64,000 nucleotides of DNA from Brucella intermedia LMG 3301 (GTDB lineage: Bacteria > Pseudomonadota > Alphaproteobacteria > Rhizobiales > Rhizobiaceae), in assembly GCF_000182645.1 (NCBI RefSeq), contig NZ_ACQA01000001.1, positions 1,550,001 through 1,614,000 of the forward strand, in the 5' to 3' direction. The position numbers and the translations under genes were made by a program. The notes beneath the pieces are model-generated. The model made no database searches. It was not told where the DNA came from and was given only the letters and a program-made list of their open reading frames with translations. Of the stretch, positions 45,242 to 56,974 are shown one piece after another. How positions within the stretch are numbered: the stretch's first letter is position 1; every line of letters starts with the position of its first letter.

Positions 45242-45832
45242 ATGAAAAAATTCCTGCCCATCTTCATCATCGCCTTTATCGTCGTCATTGTCGGCGCTGC
45301 GGGGCTTAACCTTTTCCGCGACAAGCAGGCGGCTAAAGAACCGTTTGGCGGCCCACTCAACCTCGTCACCATGGACGGAAAGCCGTTCACCGAGAACGAC
45401 CTGCGCGCCGCGCCGGCGGCCATCTTCTTCGGCTTCACCCACTGCCCCGATGTCTGCCCCACCACTCTCTATGAGATGGATGGCTGGCTGAAGCAGCTCG
45501 GACCGGAAGGCAGTGACATCAAGGCTTATTTTATCACCGTCGACCCGGAACGTGACACGCAGGAAGTCATGAAAACCTATGTCGGCAACGTTTCCGACCG
45601 CATCATCGGCGTCACCGGCACGCCGCAGAATATTGCGGATGTGGTGAAGTCCTACCACGTCTACGCAAAGAAGGTTCCCGGTGAAGACGGCGAATATACC
45701 ATGGATCATACGGCATCGGTATTTCTGCTCGACAAGGGCGGCCGCTTCCGCAGCACCATCGCCTATCAGGAAAACCCGGATACGGCTCTGGAAAAGTTGA
45801 AGAATCTGGCCAAAGGCGCTGCAAAGAGCTAA
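45242..45832 (+). CDS. SCO1/SenC family copper-binding protein
   Basis: A 196-residue membrane-anchored periplasmic protein that delivers copper to the CuA centre of cytochrome oxidase. One N-terminal membrane segment (FLPIFIIAFIVVIVGAAGLNLF) is followed by a thioredoxin-like fold with GFTHCPDVCPTTLYEM containing the CxxxC copper-binding pair near residues 67-71, then ITVDPERDT and DHTASVFLLDKGGRF with the conserved copper-binding His near the end. AAGG lies about ten bases before the ATG. It is followed by prmA across 42 bp. Confidence 0.94.
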   Translation: MKKFLPIFIIAFIVVIVGAAGLNLFRDKQAAKEPFGGPLNLVTMDGKPFTENDLRAAPAAIFFGFTHCPDVCPTTLYEMDGWLKQLGPEGSDIKAYFITVDPERDTQEVMKTYVGNVSDRIIGVTGTPQNIADVVKSYHVYAKKVPGEDGEYTMDHTASVFLLDKGGRFRSTIAYQENPDTALEKLKNLAKGAAKS

Positions 45833-45847
45833 GGAGAAGCTCTAGAA

Positions 45848-45858
45848 CATTTCCAGCA
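45848..45858 (+). repeat. Truncated copy of a dispersed repeat
   Basis: CATTTCCAGCA here equals the beginning of the longer element at 46735-46745. It lies in the 42-bp gap between the SCO gene and prmA. Only the first dozen bases match, so this may be a decayed copy or chance. Confidence 0.4.
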
Positions 45859-45874
45859 GAGAGCTTTTTACTTC

Positions 45875-46732
45875 ATGGCCCAGTCACGACTTTTCTTTTC
45901 GGCAGATAAGGCGGAATCCGAGCGCATCTACAACATTCTCGAACAGGCTTTCGAGGACGATGGCTTTCCCATAGCAATCACCGAGATCGATGAAGACCGA
46001 CGGGTTTTCGAGGTTTCGGTCTATGTCGAGGACGATGCCGAAGAAGTTGCCGGGCGGATCGATGAACTGGTAGGTACTGGCCTTTTTGCCGTCGAGGAAC
46101 TGCCGGACATCGATTGGGTCACGCATTCGCTGGAAGGTCTGAAGCCGGTGAGAGCCGGACGTTTCTTCGTCCATGGCTCGCACGACCGCGACAAGATCGA
46201 AGCAGGCGATATTCCCATCGAAATCGACGCGGGCCTTGCCTTCGGCACCGGCCATCACGGAACAACGGCGGGATGCCTCGAACTGATCGAGGAGACCGTC
46301 ACCAGCGAACATCCGACCAATGCGCTTGATCTCGGTACCGGCAGCGCCGTTCTCGCCATCGCTATCGCCAAGCTCGCTCCCATTCCGGTATTGGCTACCG
46401 ATATCGACCCCGTCGCCGTTACGGTCGCTGCTGAAAATGCCGCCAAGAATGGCGTTGCCGAGCACATCGTCACGGCAACAGCCGAGGGCTTCGGCCACGC
46501 GATATTCCGTTCCTATTCACCGTTCGACCTGATCGTCGCCAATATTCTGGCCAATCCGCTTATCGAGCTTGCGCCTTCCCTAAAAGAACACCTCGCGTCC
46601 GGCGGTTCCATCATTCTTTCCGGAATACTTGACAGCCAGCACGATGCGGTGCTCGCTGCCTATCAGGCACAGGGTCTCACCCATCAAAAGACGCTGCATC
46701 GCGAAGGCTGGGTGGCGATCCATTTGAAATAA
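45875..46732 (+). CDS. prmA: Ribosomal protein L11 methyltransferase
   Basis: A 285-residue S-adenosylmethionine-dependent enzyme that methylates ribosomal protein L11. The N-terminal part (residues 1-110) is the substrate-binding domain; the SAM-binding core starts with [23 protein letters not shown] and [17 protein letters not shown], followed by [19 protein letters not shown], the (N/D)PP(Y/F)-like motif position. Length is normal. The gene ends at 46732 and a dispersed repeat begins within a few bases of its stop. Confidence 0.95.
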   Translation: MAQSRLFFSADKAESERIYNILEQAFEDDGFPIAITEIDEDRRVFEVSVYVEDDAEEVAGRIDELVGTGLFAVEELPDIDWVTHSLEGLKPVRAGRFFVHGSHDRDKIEAGDIPIEIDAGLAFGTGHHGTTAGCLELIEETVTSEHPTNALDLGTGSAVLAIAIAKLAPIPVLATDIDPVAVTVAAENAAKNGVAEHIVTATAEGFGHAIFRSYSPFDLIVANILANPLIELAPSLKEHLASGGSIILSGILDSQHDAVLAAYQAQGLTHQKTLHREGWVAIHLK

Positions 46733-46734
46733 AG

Positions 46735-46817
46735 CATTTCCAGCAAAAGTGCGAAGTGGTTTTGCTTCGGATAATGCGTAACATCCAAGAGACAGAGCAG
46801 TTTAACCACACTGCTCT
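46735..46817 (+). repeat. Dispersed palindromic repeat after prmA
   Basis: An element of about 83 bp made of two dyads. The first encloses CGAAG/CTTCG within a wider GCATT/AATGC; the second, AGAGCAGT-ttaaccac-ACTGCTCT at 46794-46817, is perfect (eight-base arms, eight-base loop). It resembles from memory a family of short repeats scattered in Brucella, Agrobacterium and other Rhizobiales, usually at gene ends. Copy number elsewhere in the genome cannot be seen here. Confidence 0.65.
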
Positions 46818-46866
46818 AACGGGCCGCATGCACCAAGGCGTATTCCTGTTTTGAGCGAGTTACAAA

Positions 46867-48693
46867 ATGGCTTTTCAGAATTTCGACGTCACCACAAATC
46901 CGGCCAATGGAGCCCCGCGCGTTGCAAAGCTGCGCACGAAGATGGCCGAGCTTGGCCTCGACGGTTTTCTGGTTCCTCGCGCCGATGAGCATCAGGGAGA
47001 ATATGTCCCGCCCCATGCGCAGCGTCTTGCATGGCTGACCGGCTTCACCGGATCGGCAGGTGCTGCGCTCATCCTCAAGAACAGCGCCTATGTTTTCGTG
47101 GATGGACGCTACGAATTGCAGGTTCGCGCCCAGACCGACCCAAAGGTCTTTTCCTATGAAAGCCTCGTGACCAATTCACCGGCTTCCTGGCTGGAGGAGA
47201 ACAGCAAGGGTCTGAATATCGGCTTCGACCCGTGGCTTCACACCATTTCGGAAGCCCGCGCTTTGCGCGAGGCGCTCGAAAACCAGGGGGGTCAACTGGT
47301 TCCAGTCGAGATCAACCTTGTCGACGCCATTTGGGACGACCAGCCCGGCGTGCCTTCGGCGGAAGTCACGATCCAGCCAGCCCGTTTCGCAGGCCATGAG
47401 GCGGAGGACAAAATCAGGGAAATGCAGACGGCCGTTGCCGCAAGCGGGGCCAGCGCGACTGTCCTCACCGATCCGTCCTCGGTCGCGTGGGTGTTCAATA
47501 TTCGCGGCAAGGACGTTTCCAACACGCCGCTTCCGCTCAGCTTTGCAATCATTCCCACGCAAGGCGAGCCAGAGCTTTTTATTGATGAACGCAAGCTCGC
47601 CATCGAACCGCGTGCCTATCTGACGCAGCTTGCCAGGCTCGCAGCACCTGCCGATCTGGAGGGGCATCTCAGTGCCCGCGCGGTCAAAGGCGAAGCTATC
47701 CTTCTCGATCCCGCTCTTGCTGCCGAAAAACTCCGCCTCATCGTCGACAGTTCAGGCGGTAGCGTGATCGAAGGCAAGGATCCGGCCCGTATTCCTCGCG
47801 CCATCAAGAACAAGGCCGAGCTTGATGGCTCGCGCGCAGCGCATGAGCGCGACGGCGTGGCGATGGTCAATTTCCTTTCCTGGATCGACGCCCAGAAGCC
47901 CGGTACGGTCGATGAAATCAGCGCCGCCCGAAAGCTGGAAGAATCGCGTGCCGATGCCGGGCGAGATTTCCAGATGCCGCTGGAAGACATATCCTTCGAC
48001 ACGATCTCCGGTGCGGGGCCAAATGGCGCGATCATCCATTACCGCGTCAACACCGATACCAACAGGACGCTCGAAAACGGCGAACTCTATCTGGTCGATT
48101 CCGGCGCGCAATATCGCGATGGCACTACCGACATCACCCGCACCGTGCCCATCGGCAGCGTGTCGCCGGAGACGATCAAGGCCTTCACGCTCGTGCTGAA
48201 AGGGGTGATCGCGATCACCACCGCCCGTTTCCCGAAAGGCACGCGCGGCCAGGATATCGACGCTCTGGCCCGCATTGCACTGTGGAAGCATGGTTTCGAC
48301 TACGCGCACGGAACCGGCCATGGCGTCGGCTCCTACCTGTCGGTCCATGAAGGCCCGCAGAGCATTTCGAAGAAGGGCGCGCAGGAGTTGCTGCCGGGCA
48401 TGATCCTTTCCAACGAGCCGGGTTATTACAAGCCGGGTTCATTCGGCATCCGCATCGAAAACCTCATCATCGTCACCGAACCGGAAGTGCCCGAAGGTGG
48501 CGATATTCCGATGATGGGCTTCGAGACACTGACTTTCTGCCCCATCGACCGGCGCTTGATCGACAAGTCGCTGTTCACGCAGGAGGAAATAGACTGGCTG
48601 AACAGCTATCACGCCCGCGTGCGCGAGAAGCTCTCCGGCCATCTCAAGGACGCTGAACGCAAATGGCTTGAAGCGGCCACCGCGCCGCTTTGA
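46867..48693 (+). CDS. Aminopeptidase P family (M24B) metallopeptidase
   Basis: A 608-residue peptidase that removes the N-terminal residue before proline. Two N-terminal creatinase-like domains (residues 1-310) precede the pita-bread catalytic domain. The five metal ligands are visible: DSGAQYRDGTTDITRT (two Asp), HGTGHGVGSYLSVHEGP (His), SNEPGYYKPGSFGIRIENL (two Glu). The length of about 600 is that of the XPNPEP1-like form; cytoplasmic, no signal peptide. The start ATG 46867 follows the repeat at the end of prmA, so the promoter must lie within or after the repeat. Confidence 0.94.
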   Translation: MAFQNFDVTTNPANGAPRVAKLRTKMAELGLDGFLVPRADEHQGEYVPPHAQRLAWLTGFTGSAGAALILKNSAYVFVDGRYELQVRAQTDPKVFSYESLVTNSPASWLEENSKGLNIGFDPWLHTISEARALREALENQGGQLVPVEINLVDAIWDDQPGVPSAEVTIQPARFAGHEAEDKIREMQTAVAASGASATVLTDPSSVAWVFNIRGKDVSNTPLPLSFAIIPTQGEPELFIDERKLAIEPRAYLTQLARLAAPADLEGHLSARAVKGEAILLDPALAAEKLRLIVDSSGGSVIEGKDPARIPRAIKNKAELDGSRAAHERDGVAMVNFLSWIDAQKPGTVDEISAARKLEESRADAGRDFQMPLEDISFDTISGAGPNGAIIHYRVNTDTNRTLENGELYLVDSGAQYRDGTTDITRTVPIGSVSPETIKAFTLVLKGVIAITTARFPKGTRGQDIDALARIALWKHGFDYAHGTGHGVGSYLSVHEGPQSISKKGAQELLPGMILSNEPGYYKPGSFGIRIENLIIVTEPEVPEGGDIPMMGFETLTFCPIDRRLIDKSLFTQEEIDWLNSYHARVREKLSGHLKDAERKWLEAATAPL

Positions 48694-48701
48694 TAGCACT
48701 T

Positions 48702-48998
48702 TTACGCAGCAAAATGGCGTAGCGCCATCAGGAGCGCTACGCCCGCAAAAAACATTGTCATCATGCTGAGTCGCAGCGAGAGCACGATACACACCGCCAA
48801 CACGAGCAGTTCCCGCCAGCCGTGATCTGAAGCGGGTGCGGCCACAATGGCCGTCAGAACAGCCGCAGGCACTGCGTTGAGCGCCGCTTCCACCCGATAA
48901 TGCACATGGCTGAAGCGTGACAGGACCAGATGCCCGCCGATGCGGGTAAGATAGGTGCAGAGCGCGCCTGCAAGAATGATCCAGATCGTGGTGGACAT
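48702..48998 (-). CDS. azlD: AzlD family branched-chain amino acid exporter subunit
   Basis: A 98-residue membrane protein with three to four hydrophobic segments. STTIWIILAGALCTYLTRIGGHLVLSRFSHVHYRVEAALNAVPAAVLTAIVAAPA matches AzlD, the small partner of AzlC. It starts with an ATG directly following the azlC stop (TAA then ATG), so the two are co-translated. AzlCD exports branched-chain amino acids or azaleucine in Bacillus; the same substrate here is an inference from the family. Confidence 0.9.
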   Translation of the reverse strand: MSTTIWIILAGALCTYLTRIGGHLVLSRFSHVHYRVEAALNAVPAAVLTAIVAAPASDHGWRELLVLAVCIVLSLRLSMMTMFFAGVALLMALRHFAA

Positions 48999-49721
48999 TT
49001 ACGCCTCCCCTTCCCGTGGCTTTGCGATAATCGCCGCCAGCGCAATCCCGCCAAGCGCGCCCAGCGAAACATGCCACGGAGACCCCACGAACTTGTAGGC
49101 TGCGACCGCAGAAATCGCACTGACGATAACGACAGGCAGCCAGTTCTGGCGATGGCGAAAACTCATGACCATGCCGAGAAAATAGATTGGCAAAAGAAAG
49201 TCGATGCCGAAGGCATAGGGGTTGGTTATCAGATTGCCGAACAAACCACCGATAAGCGCTTCCAGAACCCAGGTCAGATAGAAGGTGAGCCCGAGGGCCA
49301 TATACCAGGCGAAGGTGACTGGCTTGCCGGCTTCCGCACGCTGTTCGACCTCCGCATACTGGATGTCCACCAGAACGAAAAAAGCCAGCGCCTTTTGCCA
49401 TAGCTTGAAGTGACGGATGCGGCGACCTGTCGTCGCCGAATAGAGCACGTGCCGGAAATTGACCGCGAAGATCGACATGACGATCATCCACGGCGCAATA
49501 TTCTGGCTGAAGAGATCGAGCCCCACCATCTGGCTGGCACCGGCATAGATGATCGCGCTCATGAATACCGCTTCGGAAAGCGACAAGCCGTTATCGACAG
49601 CCAGAGCCCCGAACAGCAAGCCAAATGGCGCTCCTGCGACGACAAGCGGAAGTCCACGCCGGACACCGTCAACAATATCGGCGCGCGCTGAAGCCCTTCC
49701 GGGCCGAAAAGTCTGATTCAC
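48999..49721 (-). CDS. azlC: AzlC family branched-chain amino acid exporter
   Basis: A 240-residue inner-membrane protein with about seven hydrophobic segments. GVRRGLPLVVAGAPFGLLFGALAVDNGLSLSEAVFMSAIIYAGASQMVGLDLF is the AzlC signature near residue 20-72, and later NFRHVLYSAT is conserved. AzlC works with AzlD, encoded next. With ilvC and ilvI in the same window, it could relieve an excess of branched-chain amino acids. Inverted repeats lie upstream, in 49777-49829, as possible regulatory sites. Confidence 0.93.
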   Translation of the reverse strand: MNQTFRPGRASARADIVDGVRRGLPLVVAGAPFGLLFGALAVDNGLSLSEAVFMSAIIYAGASQMVGLDLFSQNIAPWMIVMSIFAVNFRHVLYSATTGRRIRHFKLWQKALAFFVLVDIQYAEVEQRAEAGKPVTFAWYMALGLTFYLTWVLEALIGGLFGNLITNPYAFGIDFLLPIYFLGMVMSFRHRQNWLPVVIVSAISAVAAYKFVGSPWHVSLGALGGIALAAIIAKPREGEA

Positions 49722-49776
49722 GAATACTCACTCCTCCGAATGAAGAGTAGTTATGAAATTCTTCTGCCGGTTGGAA

Positions 49777-49798
49777 TATGATTTCCCAAAAAATCATA
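49777..49798. promoter_or_regulatory. Perfect inverted repeat upstream of azlC
   Basis: TATGATTT-cccaaa-AAATCATA has eight-base arms and a six-base loop and lies 56 bp before the azlC start. A second dyad, GATGCC/GGCATC, follows at 49811-49829. These may be operator sites; no Lrp-like regulator gene is nearby, so the binder is unknown. Confidence 0.5.
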
Positions 49799-49862
49799 CT
49801 ATTAAACGACGATGCCGCATTTGGGCATCACTCATAAATCCCGCTGATGCATTCATGAATGA

Positions 49863-50566
49863 TCATGATTGTTGCAGAACGGTCTTTTCGATTTTGTGCA
49901 TCCAGTCCACCAGCGGACGAGCCCGTTCGGTGAAATCGACAAGACGATCCGCCAGATCGGCGCGGGTAATCGTTTCAGGGTCGATTTCCATCCGCACCGA
50001 GAAATGCCGATTGCGAATGGCTTCCAGCAGATCGTCGTCAGTGACGGCCTCAAAACCCCGCGGCGTTCGTTTCAGCCGGTCGTAGTCGCTGATTTTCAAG
50101 CCGTTTTTCTTGAGTTTCGCGACCATGGCGCGGAATTCTTCCGGCTTCTCGACGATAGAGTTGCGTATGGCTTGGAGTAGTTCTTTCTTCGGTCCCCACC
50201 ACGCGACACAGGCGTAGCTGTCGCGCACACCCGGCAAGCCGATGCAGACATAGAAGCATCCGCTCTCGTCCCATTTCGTGCCCGATTGCGACAGCAGTGC
50301 AGACAGATGACGATTATAGGGAGCCTTGTCCTTCGAAAACCGCGTGTCACGCTTGATGCGGAACTGCGATTTCGCTCGGTCGCCCTTGAACGGCAGACCA
50401 GCCTTTTCAAACCGGCTCGTCAGTTCCTCGACAAGATCGCCAAGCGGCTCCTTCAATTGCTGCTCGAAAAGTTCCTTGTTCTCCACGAACCATTCGCGGT
50501 TCTGGTGAAAATCCAGAGCTTTCAGAAACGGGATCGCTTTCTCGCCAAAACCGTTGAACGGGGCCA

Positions 50567-50567
<1 letters not shown>
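49863..50567 (-). CDS. DUF2461 (TIGR02453) family protein
   Basis: A 234-residue soluble protein of the TIGR02453/DUF2461 family. GFGEKAIPFLKALDFHQNREWFVENKELFEQQLKEPLGDLVEELTSRFEK at the start and FRIKRDTRFSKDKAPYNRHLSALLSQSGTKWDESGCFYVCIGLPGVRDSYACVAWWGPKKELLQAIR are the conserved blocks. The family is of unknown function. It overlaps ligA by one base (TAATG), so it is coupled to the DNA ligase gene. Confidence 0.9.
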
Positions 50568-52780
<2,213 letters not shown>

Positions 52781-52827
52781 TTACGCCTACGAAAACAGCG
52801 GACTGCACAGTGACTGCTGACAGGCTT

Positions 52828-54507
52828 TTAAATTGCCAGCGCGCTATTTTCGGCAAGGAGGCGCTCCGCTGCTGCGCGCGCTTCATCAGTGATGCTGGCA
52901 CCGGCGAGCATACGGGCAATCTCTTCCTGCCGCTCGTCCACCCCGATGGATCGAATCGAGGTCGCCATCCGGTCTTCGTTGGTCGCCGACTTAGCAATCA
53001 GGAAATGGGTGGAGGCACGCGCCGCCACCTGCGGCGCATGCGTAACCGAAAGCACCTGCACACGGCCCGAAAGCCGTGCAAGGCGCTGGCCGATCGCATC
53101 CGCCACAGCGCCGCCCACGCCGGTATCGATTTCATCGAATACGAGCGTCGGAGCAGAACCGCGATCGGCAAGCGCCACTTTCAGCGCCAGCAGGAAGCGC
53201 GAAAGCTCGCCACCCGAAGCGACCTTCATCATGGGCCCTGCCCGCGTGCCCGGATTGGTGCGCACCCAATATTCCACCGTATCGATGCCTTCCGCCGCGC
53301 GGGCTTCCGGATCGGTCGTCATTTCGACGATGAACTCGGCGCGCTCGAGCTTGAGCGCAGGCAATTCGGCCATCACAGCGGCCTTCAGATGTTCTGCGGT
53401 TTCCTTGCGCGAAGCGGAGAGCTTGGCGGCAGCCATATCATAGGCCGCACGCATTTCGCTCGCCTGGCCTTCAAGCTGGACGAGCTTTTCCGCGCCGGCA
53501 TCGAGGTCGGCAAGATCGGAATCCATCTTGTCACGCAGCGCGGGCAGGCCTTCCACGGCAACGGAATATTTGCGCGCGGCAGCGCGCAGCGCAAAAAGCC
53601 GTTCCTCGACCTGTTCCAGTATGCGAGGATCGAAATCGATTTCGCGCATGGCATGATCGATGCCGTCCTGCGCAAGAGCCAGGCTGTTGAGCGCTTCGTC
53701 GATTGCCTTGCAAACCGGTTCCAGCAGATGCGGCGCTTCCGGAATCTTGCGCTCCAGACGACGCACAAGGCTTGCAAGCGACGGCACGGGGGAACCCTGC
53801 CCCGACAGCAATTCGCCAGCTTCGTTCACGTCACCGGCGATCTTCTCGGATTTCATCATGATCGCGCGACGTTCAGCGAGTTCTTCCTCTTCGCCGGGTT
53901 GCGGATCAAGCTTCGTCAGTTCTTCGACCGAAGAGCGCAGATAGTCGCCTTCGCGCTCGGCCTGTTCGACGCGAGCGCGGTGTTTGGCAAGTGCGGTTTC
54001 CGCATCGCGCCAGGCCTTGTGACGCTCACGAACCACCGCAGCCTCTTGTTCGAGACCACCGAAGGCATCCAGCAATGTACGATGAAGATCGGTATCGATC
54101 AGGGCGCGGTCATCGTGCTGGCCGTGAATTTCCACCAGCTTGCGCCCAAGGTCGCGAAGAAGCGCGACGCTCGCCGCCTGATCATTGATGAAGACGCGCG
54201 TGCGGCCATCGCCCATCTGCAGGCGGCGCAGGATGATGTCGCCATCATCGTCAAAACCGTTATCGCGCAGAAAATTCCGGGCAGGATGTCCGCCCGGCAC
54301 ATCGAATACCGCCGTCACCTGCCCCTGATCGGCGCCATGACGCACCAGTGAGGCGTCGCCGCGCGCGCCCAGAGCCAGTGAAAGCGAATCAAGCAGGATG
54401 GACTTGCCCGCCCCGGTTTCACCGGTAAGCACGGACAAGCCCGTCTTGAACTCGATGTCGAGCCTTTCAATCAGAACAATATCGCGGATCGACAGGTGCG
54501 ACAGCAT
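52828..54507 (-). CDS. recN: DNA repair protein RecN
   Basis: A 559-residue SMC-like ATPase needed for double-strand break repair. Walker A GETGAGKSILLDSL is at residues 31-44, the coiled-coil arm spans about 150-390, and the signature and Walker B region ASGGELSRFLLALKVALADRGSAPTLVFDEIDTGVGG is followed by VLSVTHAPQVAARA. It lies between bamD (12 bp upstream) and ligA (gap about 100 bp), all on the minus strand. Confidence 0.96.
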   Translation of the reverse strand: MLSHLSIRDIVLIERLDIEFKTGLSVLTGETGAGKSILLDSLSLALGARGDASLVRHGADQGQVTAVFDVPGGHPARNFLRDNGFDDDGDIILRRLQMGDGRTRVFINDQAASVALLRDLGRKLVEIHGQHDDRALIDTDLHRTLLDAFGGLEQEAAVVRERHKAWRDAETALAKHRARVEQAEREGDYLRSSVEELTKLDPQPGEEEELAERRAIMMKSEKIAGDVNEAGELLSGQGSPVPSLASLVRRLERKIPEAPHLLEPVCKAIDEALNSLALAQDGIDHAMREIDFDPRILEQVEERLFALRAAARKYSVAVEGLPALRDKMDSDLADLDAGAEKLVQLEGQASEMRAAYDMAAAKLSASRKETAEHLKAAVMAELPALKLERAEFIVEMTTDPEARAAEGIDTVEYWVRTNPGTRAGPMMKVASGGELSRFLLALKVALADRGSAPTLVFDEIDTGVGGAVADAIGQRLARLSGRVQVLSVTHAPQVAARASTHFLIAKSATNEDRMATSIRSIGVDERQEEIARMLAGASITDEARAAAERLLAENSALAI

Positions 54508-54519
54508 GTGAGAATCAGC

Positions 54520-55383
54520 TTATGAGCCGCCGCCGGTGATGAGCGCCGAAGCCTTGGCCAGCCACGAATTGCCATTTTCGCGCGGCTGAAGACCGCCGCT
54601 CTGCAGGAGCTTGTAGCTGTCCTTGTACCACTGGCTGTCCGGATAGTTCTTGCCGAGAACCGACGCGGCCATCTGGGCTTCCGAGGTCAGGCCAAGCGCA
54701 TAATAGGCTTCGACAAGACGGGCGAGCGCTTCTTCCACCTGACGGGTGTTGGAATATTCTTCTACCACGCCGCGGAAGCGTTTGATGGCAGCCAGATATT
54801 CCTTGCGTTCCAGATAGTAACGGCCGACCTGCATTTCCTTGCCTGCAAGCTGGTCGCGGGCGAAGCGGATCTTGGCCTTGGCGTCATCCGTATATTCGGA
54901 ATCCGGGAAGCGATCGACCACTTCCTGCATCGCGGCGATTGCGCGGCGGCTTGCGGCCTGGTCGCGGGTCACGTCCGGAATCTGGCGGAAGTAGGAAAGA
55001 CCGATGATGTAATAGGCATAGGCCGATTCCGGCGAAGTCGGGTAAAGCGTGTTGTAACGCTTCGCCATCGAGATCGCTTCTTCGTAATTGCCCTTGCGGT
55101 AGTTGGTGAAGGCAGCCATCACGAGCGACTTGCGCGCCCATTCCGTGTAGGGATGCTGGCGGTCGACGGCAGCAAATTTCTTCGCGGCTTCATCGAGGCG
55201 GCCTGCATCCAGATTGGCGAGACCTTCATTGTAGAGCTTGTCGGCAGGATCGATCGTCTCGACATATTTGGTGAGATCGATGTCGTCATCCTTGCTGGCA
55301 CAACCGGCGAGCGGGATAAGAACGGCGATAGCGCCAGTCAGCAGCGCGGTTTTCGTCACACCCTTGAATTTGAAACTCGTCAT
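54520..55383 (-). CDS. bamD: Outer membrane assembly lipoprotein BamD
   Basis: A 287-residue lipoprotein of the BAM complex, which inserts outer-membrane proteins. The signal peptide ends in a lipobox with Cys 28 (IPLAGC), and [42 protein letters not shown] starts the TPR-like repeats (about five), ending with the conserved [30 protein letters not shown]. Length is normal. Its neighbours recN and lpxC match the order in other Rhizobiales. Confidence 0.94.
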   Translation of the reverse strand: MTSFKFKGVTKTALLTGAIAVLIPLAGCASKDDDIDLTKYVETIDPADKLYNEGLANLDAGRLDEAAKKFAAVDRQHPYTEWARKSLVMAAFTNYRKGNYEEAISMAKRYNTLYPTSPESAYAYYIIGLSYFRQIPDVTRDQAASRRAIAAMQEVVDRFPDSEYTDDAKAKIRFARDQLAGKEMQVGRYYLERKEYLAAIKRFRGVVEEYSNTRQVEEALARLVEAYYALGLTSEAQMAASVLGKNYPDSQWYKDSYKLLQSGGLQPRENGNSWLAKASALITGGGS

Positions 55384-55748
55384 GCGGTCTCCGGCCTTCT
55401 GGCAGCGTCATTCCTGTTTGGAGTTGCGTGCTTCTAGCACTGCACGGCTGCTCCATCCATACAAAACATTCAGCTCCAGCCAATGTAAGAACATTGCTGA
55501 CGCTGTTTTGGCCGTCCATAAACCACATGCAGGCGAAATCGGCAATCGTCTAGTAGCCCGAATCCGCCGGACGGCACGTCGAAACCCGTAACCAGTGTGA
55601 ATTGTCCCCGGTATTGACCACCCGCATGGGTAGATACTCCCCGATCAATCCACCGCGGAAACGGCGCACCGACTCAATTGCGAGGGGAACCGGCGAACAC
55701 GGCCCAATTAAGGCCATGTGCCGATACCCACTCATTTCATGCTATAAA
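55384..55748. other. Intergenic region between lpxC and bamD, no gene recognised
   Basis: About 365 bp on the minus-strand path from lpxC to bamD. Short frames in all six readings are without ribosome-binding sites or recognisable families. I see no strong terminator or repeat; a promoter for bamD is expected in the part next to 55384. Confidence 0.35.
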
Positions 55749-56687
55749 TCAAAGCGCCCAGGGAGCAGCGATATTCGGCTTCACGGCAACGAAATCGGAG
55801 GCTGTTGAATTCTTGCGGACACCGGAAGCTTCGACAATATCGAATGCCGACTTGTCCGACAGCAACGCCTTCACGGTTTCCGCATTCAGCCGGTGGCCGC
55901 TGCGATAGGAACGGAAGCAACCGATGAACGGCAGGCCTGCCAACGCCAGATCGCCAACGGCATCGAGCGTCTTGTGACGGACGAACTCGTCCTTGAAACG
56001 CAAACCACCGGGATTGATGACCGAATTATCGTCACCGATGACGAGCGAATTGTCGAGCGACGAACCAAGCGCATGGCCGGAAGCCCAGAGGCGCTCCACG
56101 TCCTTCATGAAACCGAAAGTGCGTGCGGTGGAAAGCTCCTTGCGGAAGGTCGCTTCATCCACATCATTCGCAAATTTCTGCCGGCCGATCAGCGGGCACT
56201 CGAAGTCGATCTCGACCTCAAATCGCGTACCGGCGAAGGGGCGAAACTCACCCCAGGAGCCGCCAGCCTCGACGCGGACCGTTTTCAAAATGCGGATAAA
56301 GCGGCGCTTCGCTTCCTGCGTGACGATACCCGCTTCATCGAAAGCCTCGATAAAACGAGCCGAGGTGCCATCAAGAATGGGAATTTCAGGGCCATCGACT
56401 TCCACGACAAGGTTGTCAATCCCGAGAGCGGCGATTGCCGCCATCAGATGCTCCACCGTGTCGATCTTGGACTCTTTCGGCCCGAGAGACGTACAAAGGT
56501 CCGTCGCACCGATCTGCGAAACATGGGCGCGCACTTCGGGCGCCTTGCCCTTCAGGTCTGAGCGCTGGAATACGATGCCGGTGTCGGCATCAGCCGGGAA
56601 GAATGTCGCCGAAGCAGGAGCTCCGCCATGAACGCCGACGCCTGAAAGCGTGACCGCACGACCAATTGTCTTTTGATAAGCGCTCAA
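55749..56687 (-). CDS. lpxC: UDP-3-O-acyl-N-acetylglucosamine deacetylase
   Basis: A 312-residue zinc enzyme that makes the committed step of lipid A synthesis. KTIGRAVTLSGVGVHGGAPASATFFPADADTGIVFQR opens the protein; zinc ligands lie in TVEHLMAAI (His) and RHKTLDAVGDLALAG (His and Asp), and SGHRLNAETVKAL carries the conserved His near the end. The enzyme lies at the end of the dcw cluster and separates cell division genes from the BAM/repair genes. A terminator lies between it and ftsZ upstream, so it has its own promoter in 56688-56925. Confidence 0.97.
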   Translation of the reverse strand: MSAYQKTIGRAVTLSGVGVHGGAPASATFFPADADTGIVFQRSDLKGKAPEVRAHVSQIGATDLCTSLGPKESKIDTVEHLMAAIAALGIDNLVVEVDGPEIPILDGTSARFIEAFDEAGIVTQEAKRRFIRILKTVRVEAGGSWGEFRPFAGTRFEVEIDFECPLIGRQKFANDVDEATFRKELSTARTFGFMKDVERLWASGHALGSSLDNSLVIGDDNSVINPGGLRFKDEFVRHKTLDAVGDLALAGLPFIGCFRSYRSGHRLNAETVKALLSDKSAFDIVEASGVRKNSTASDFVAVKPNIAAPWAL

Positions 56688-56925
56688 GACAGTTCCAATC
56701 TGCTGAATATAATGAGTGCAGGTCGCCCAAAAGGAATTTCAACGACCGATTTCGCAATTCTTGGGTCTATATGGATAGATATAGCTAAAATTGCGACAGG
56801 AATCACGCAAGGGTGTACAAAACTCCGCCGCCCGAACCATACCCGTTTCGATCAAGATAATAATTCGCGCGGCCTGAACAAAATCACGCTTTCTTACGAA
56901 TGTGCTGTTTCTGTTTACAGAAACG

Positions 56926-56953
56926 AAAAGCCGCGGAGTTACCCGCGGCTTTC
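56926..56953 (-). terminator. Terminator after ftsZ
   Basis: On the minus strand GAAAGCCGCGGG and CCGCGGCTTTTC form a hairpin with a loop of about five bases and a short T-run, 21 bp after the ftsZ stop. Confidence 0.85.
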
Positions 56954-56974
56954 ATATTCATTGCCAGAAATGGC

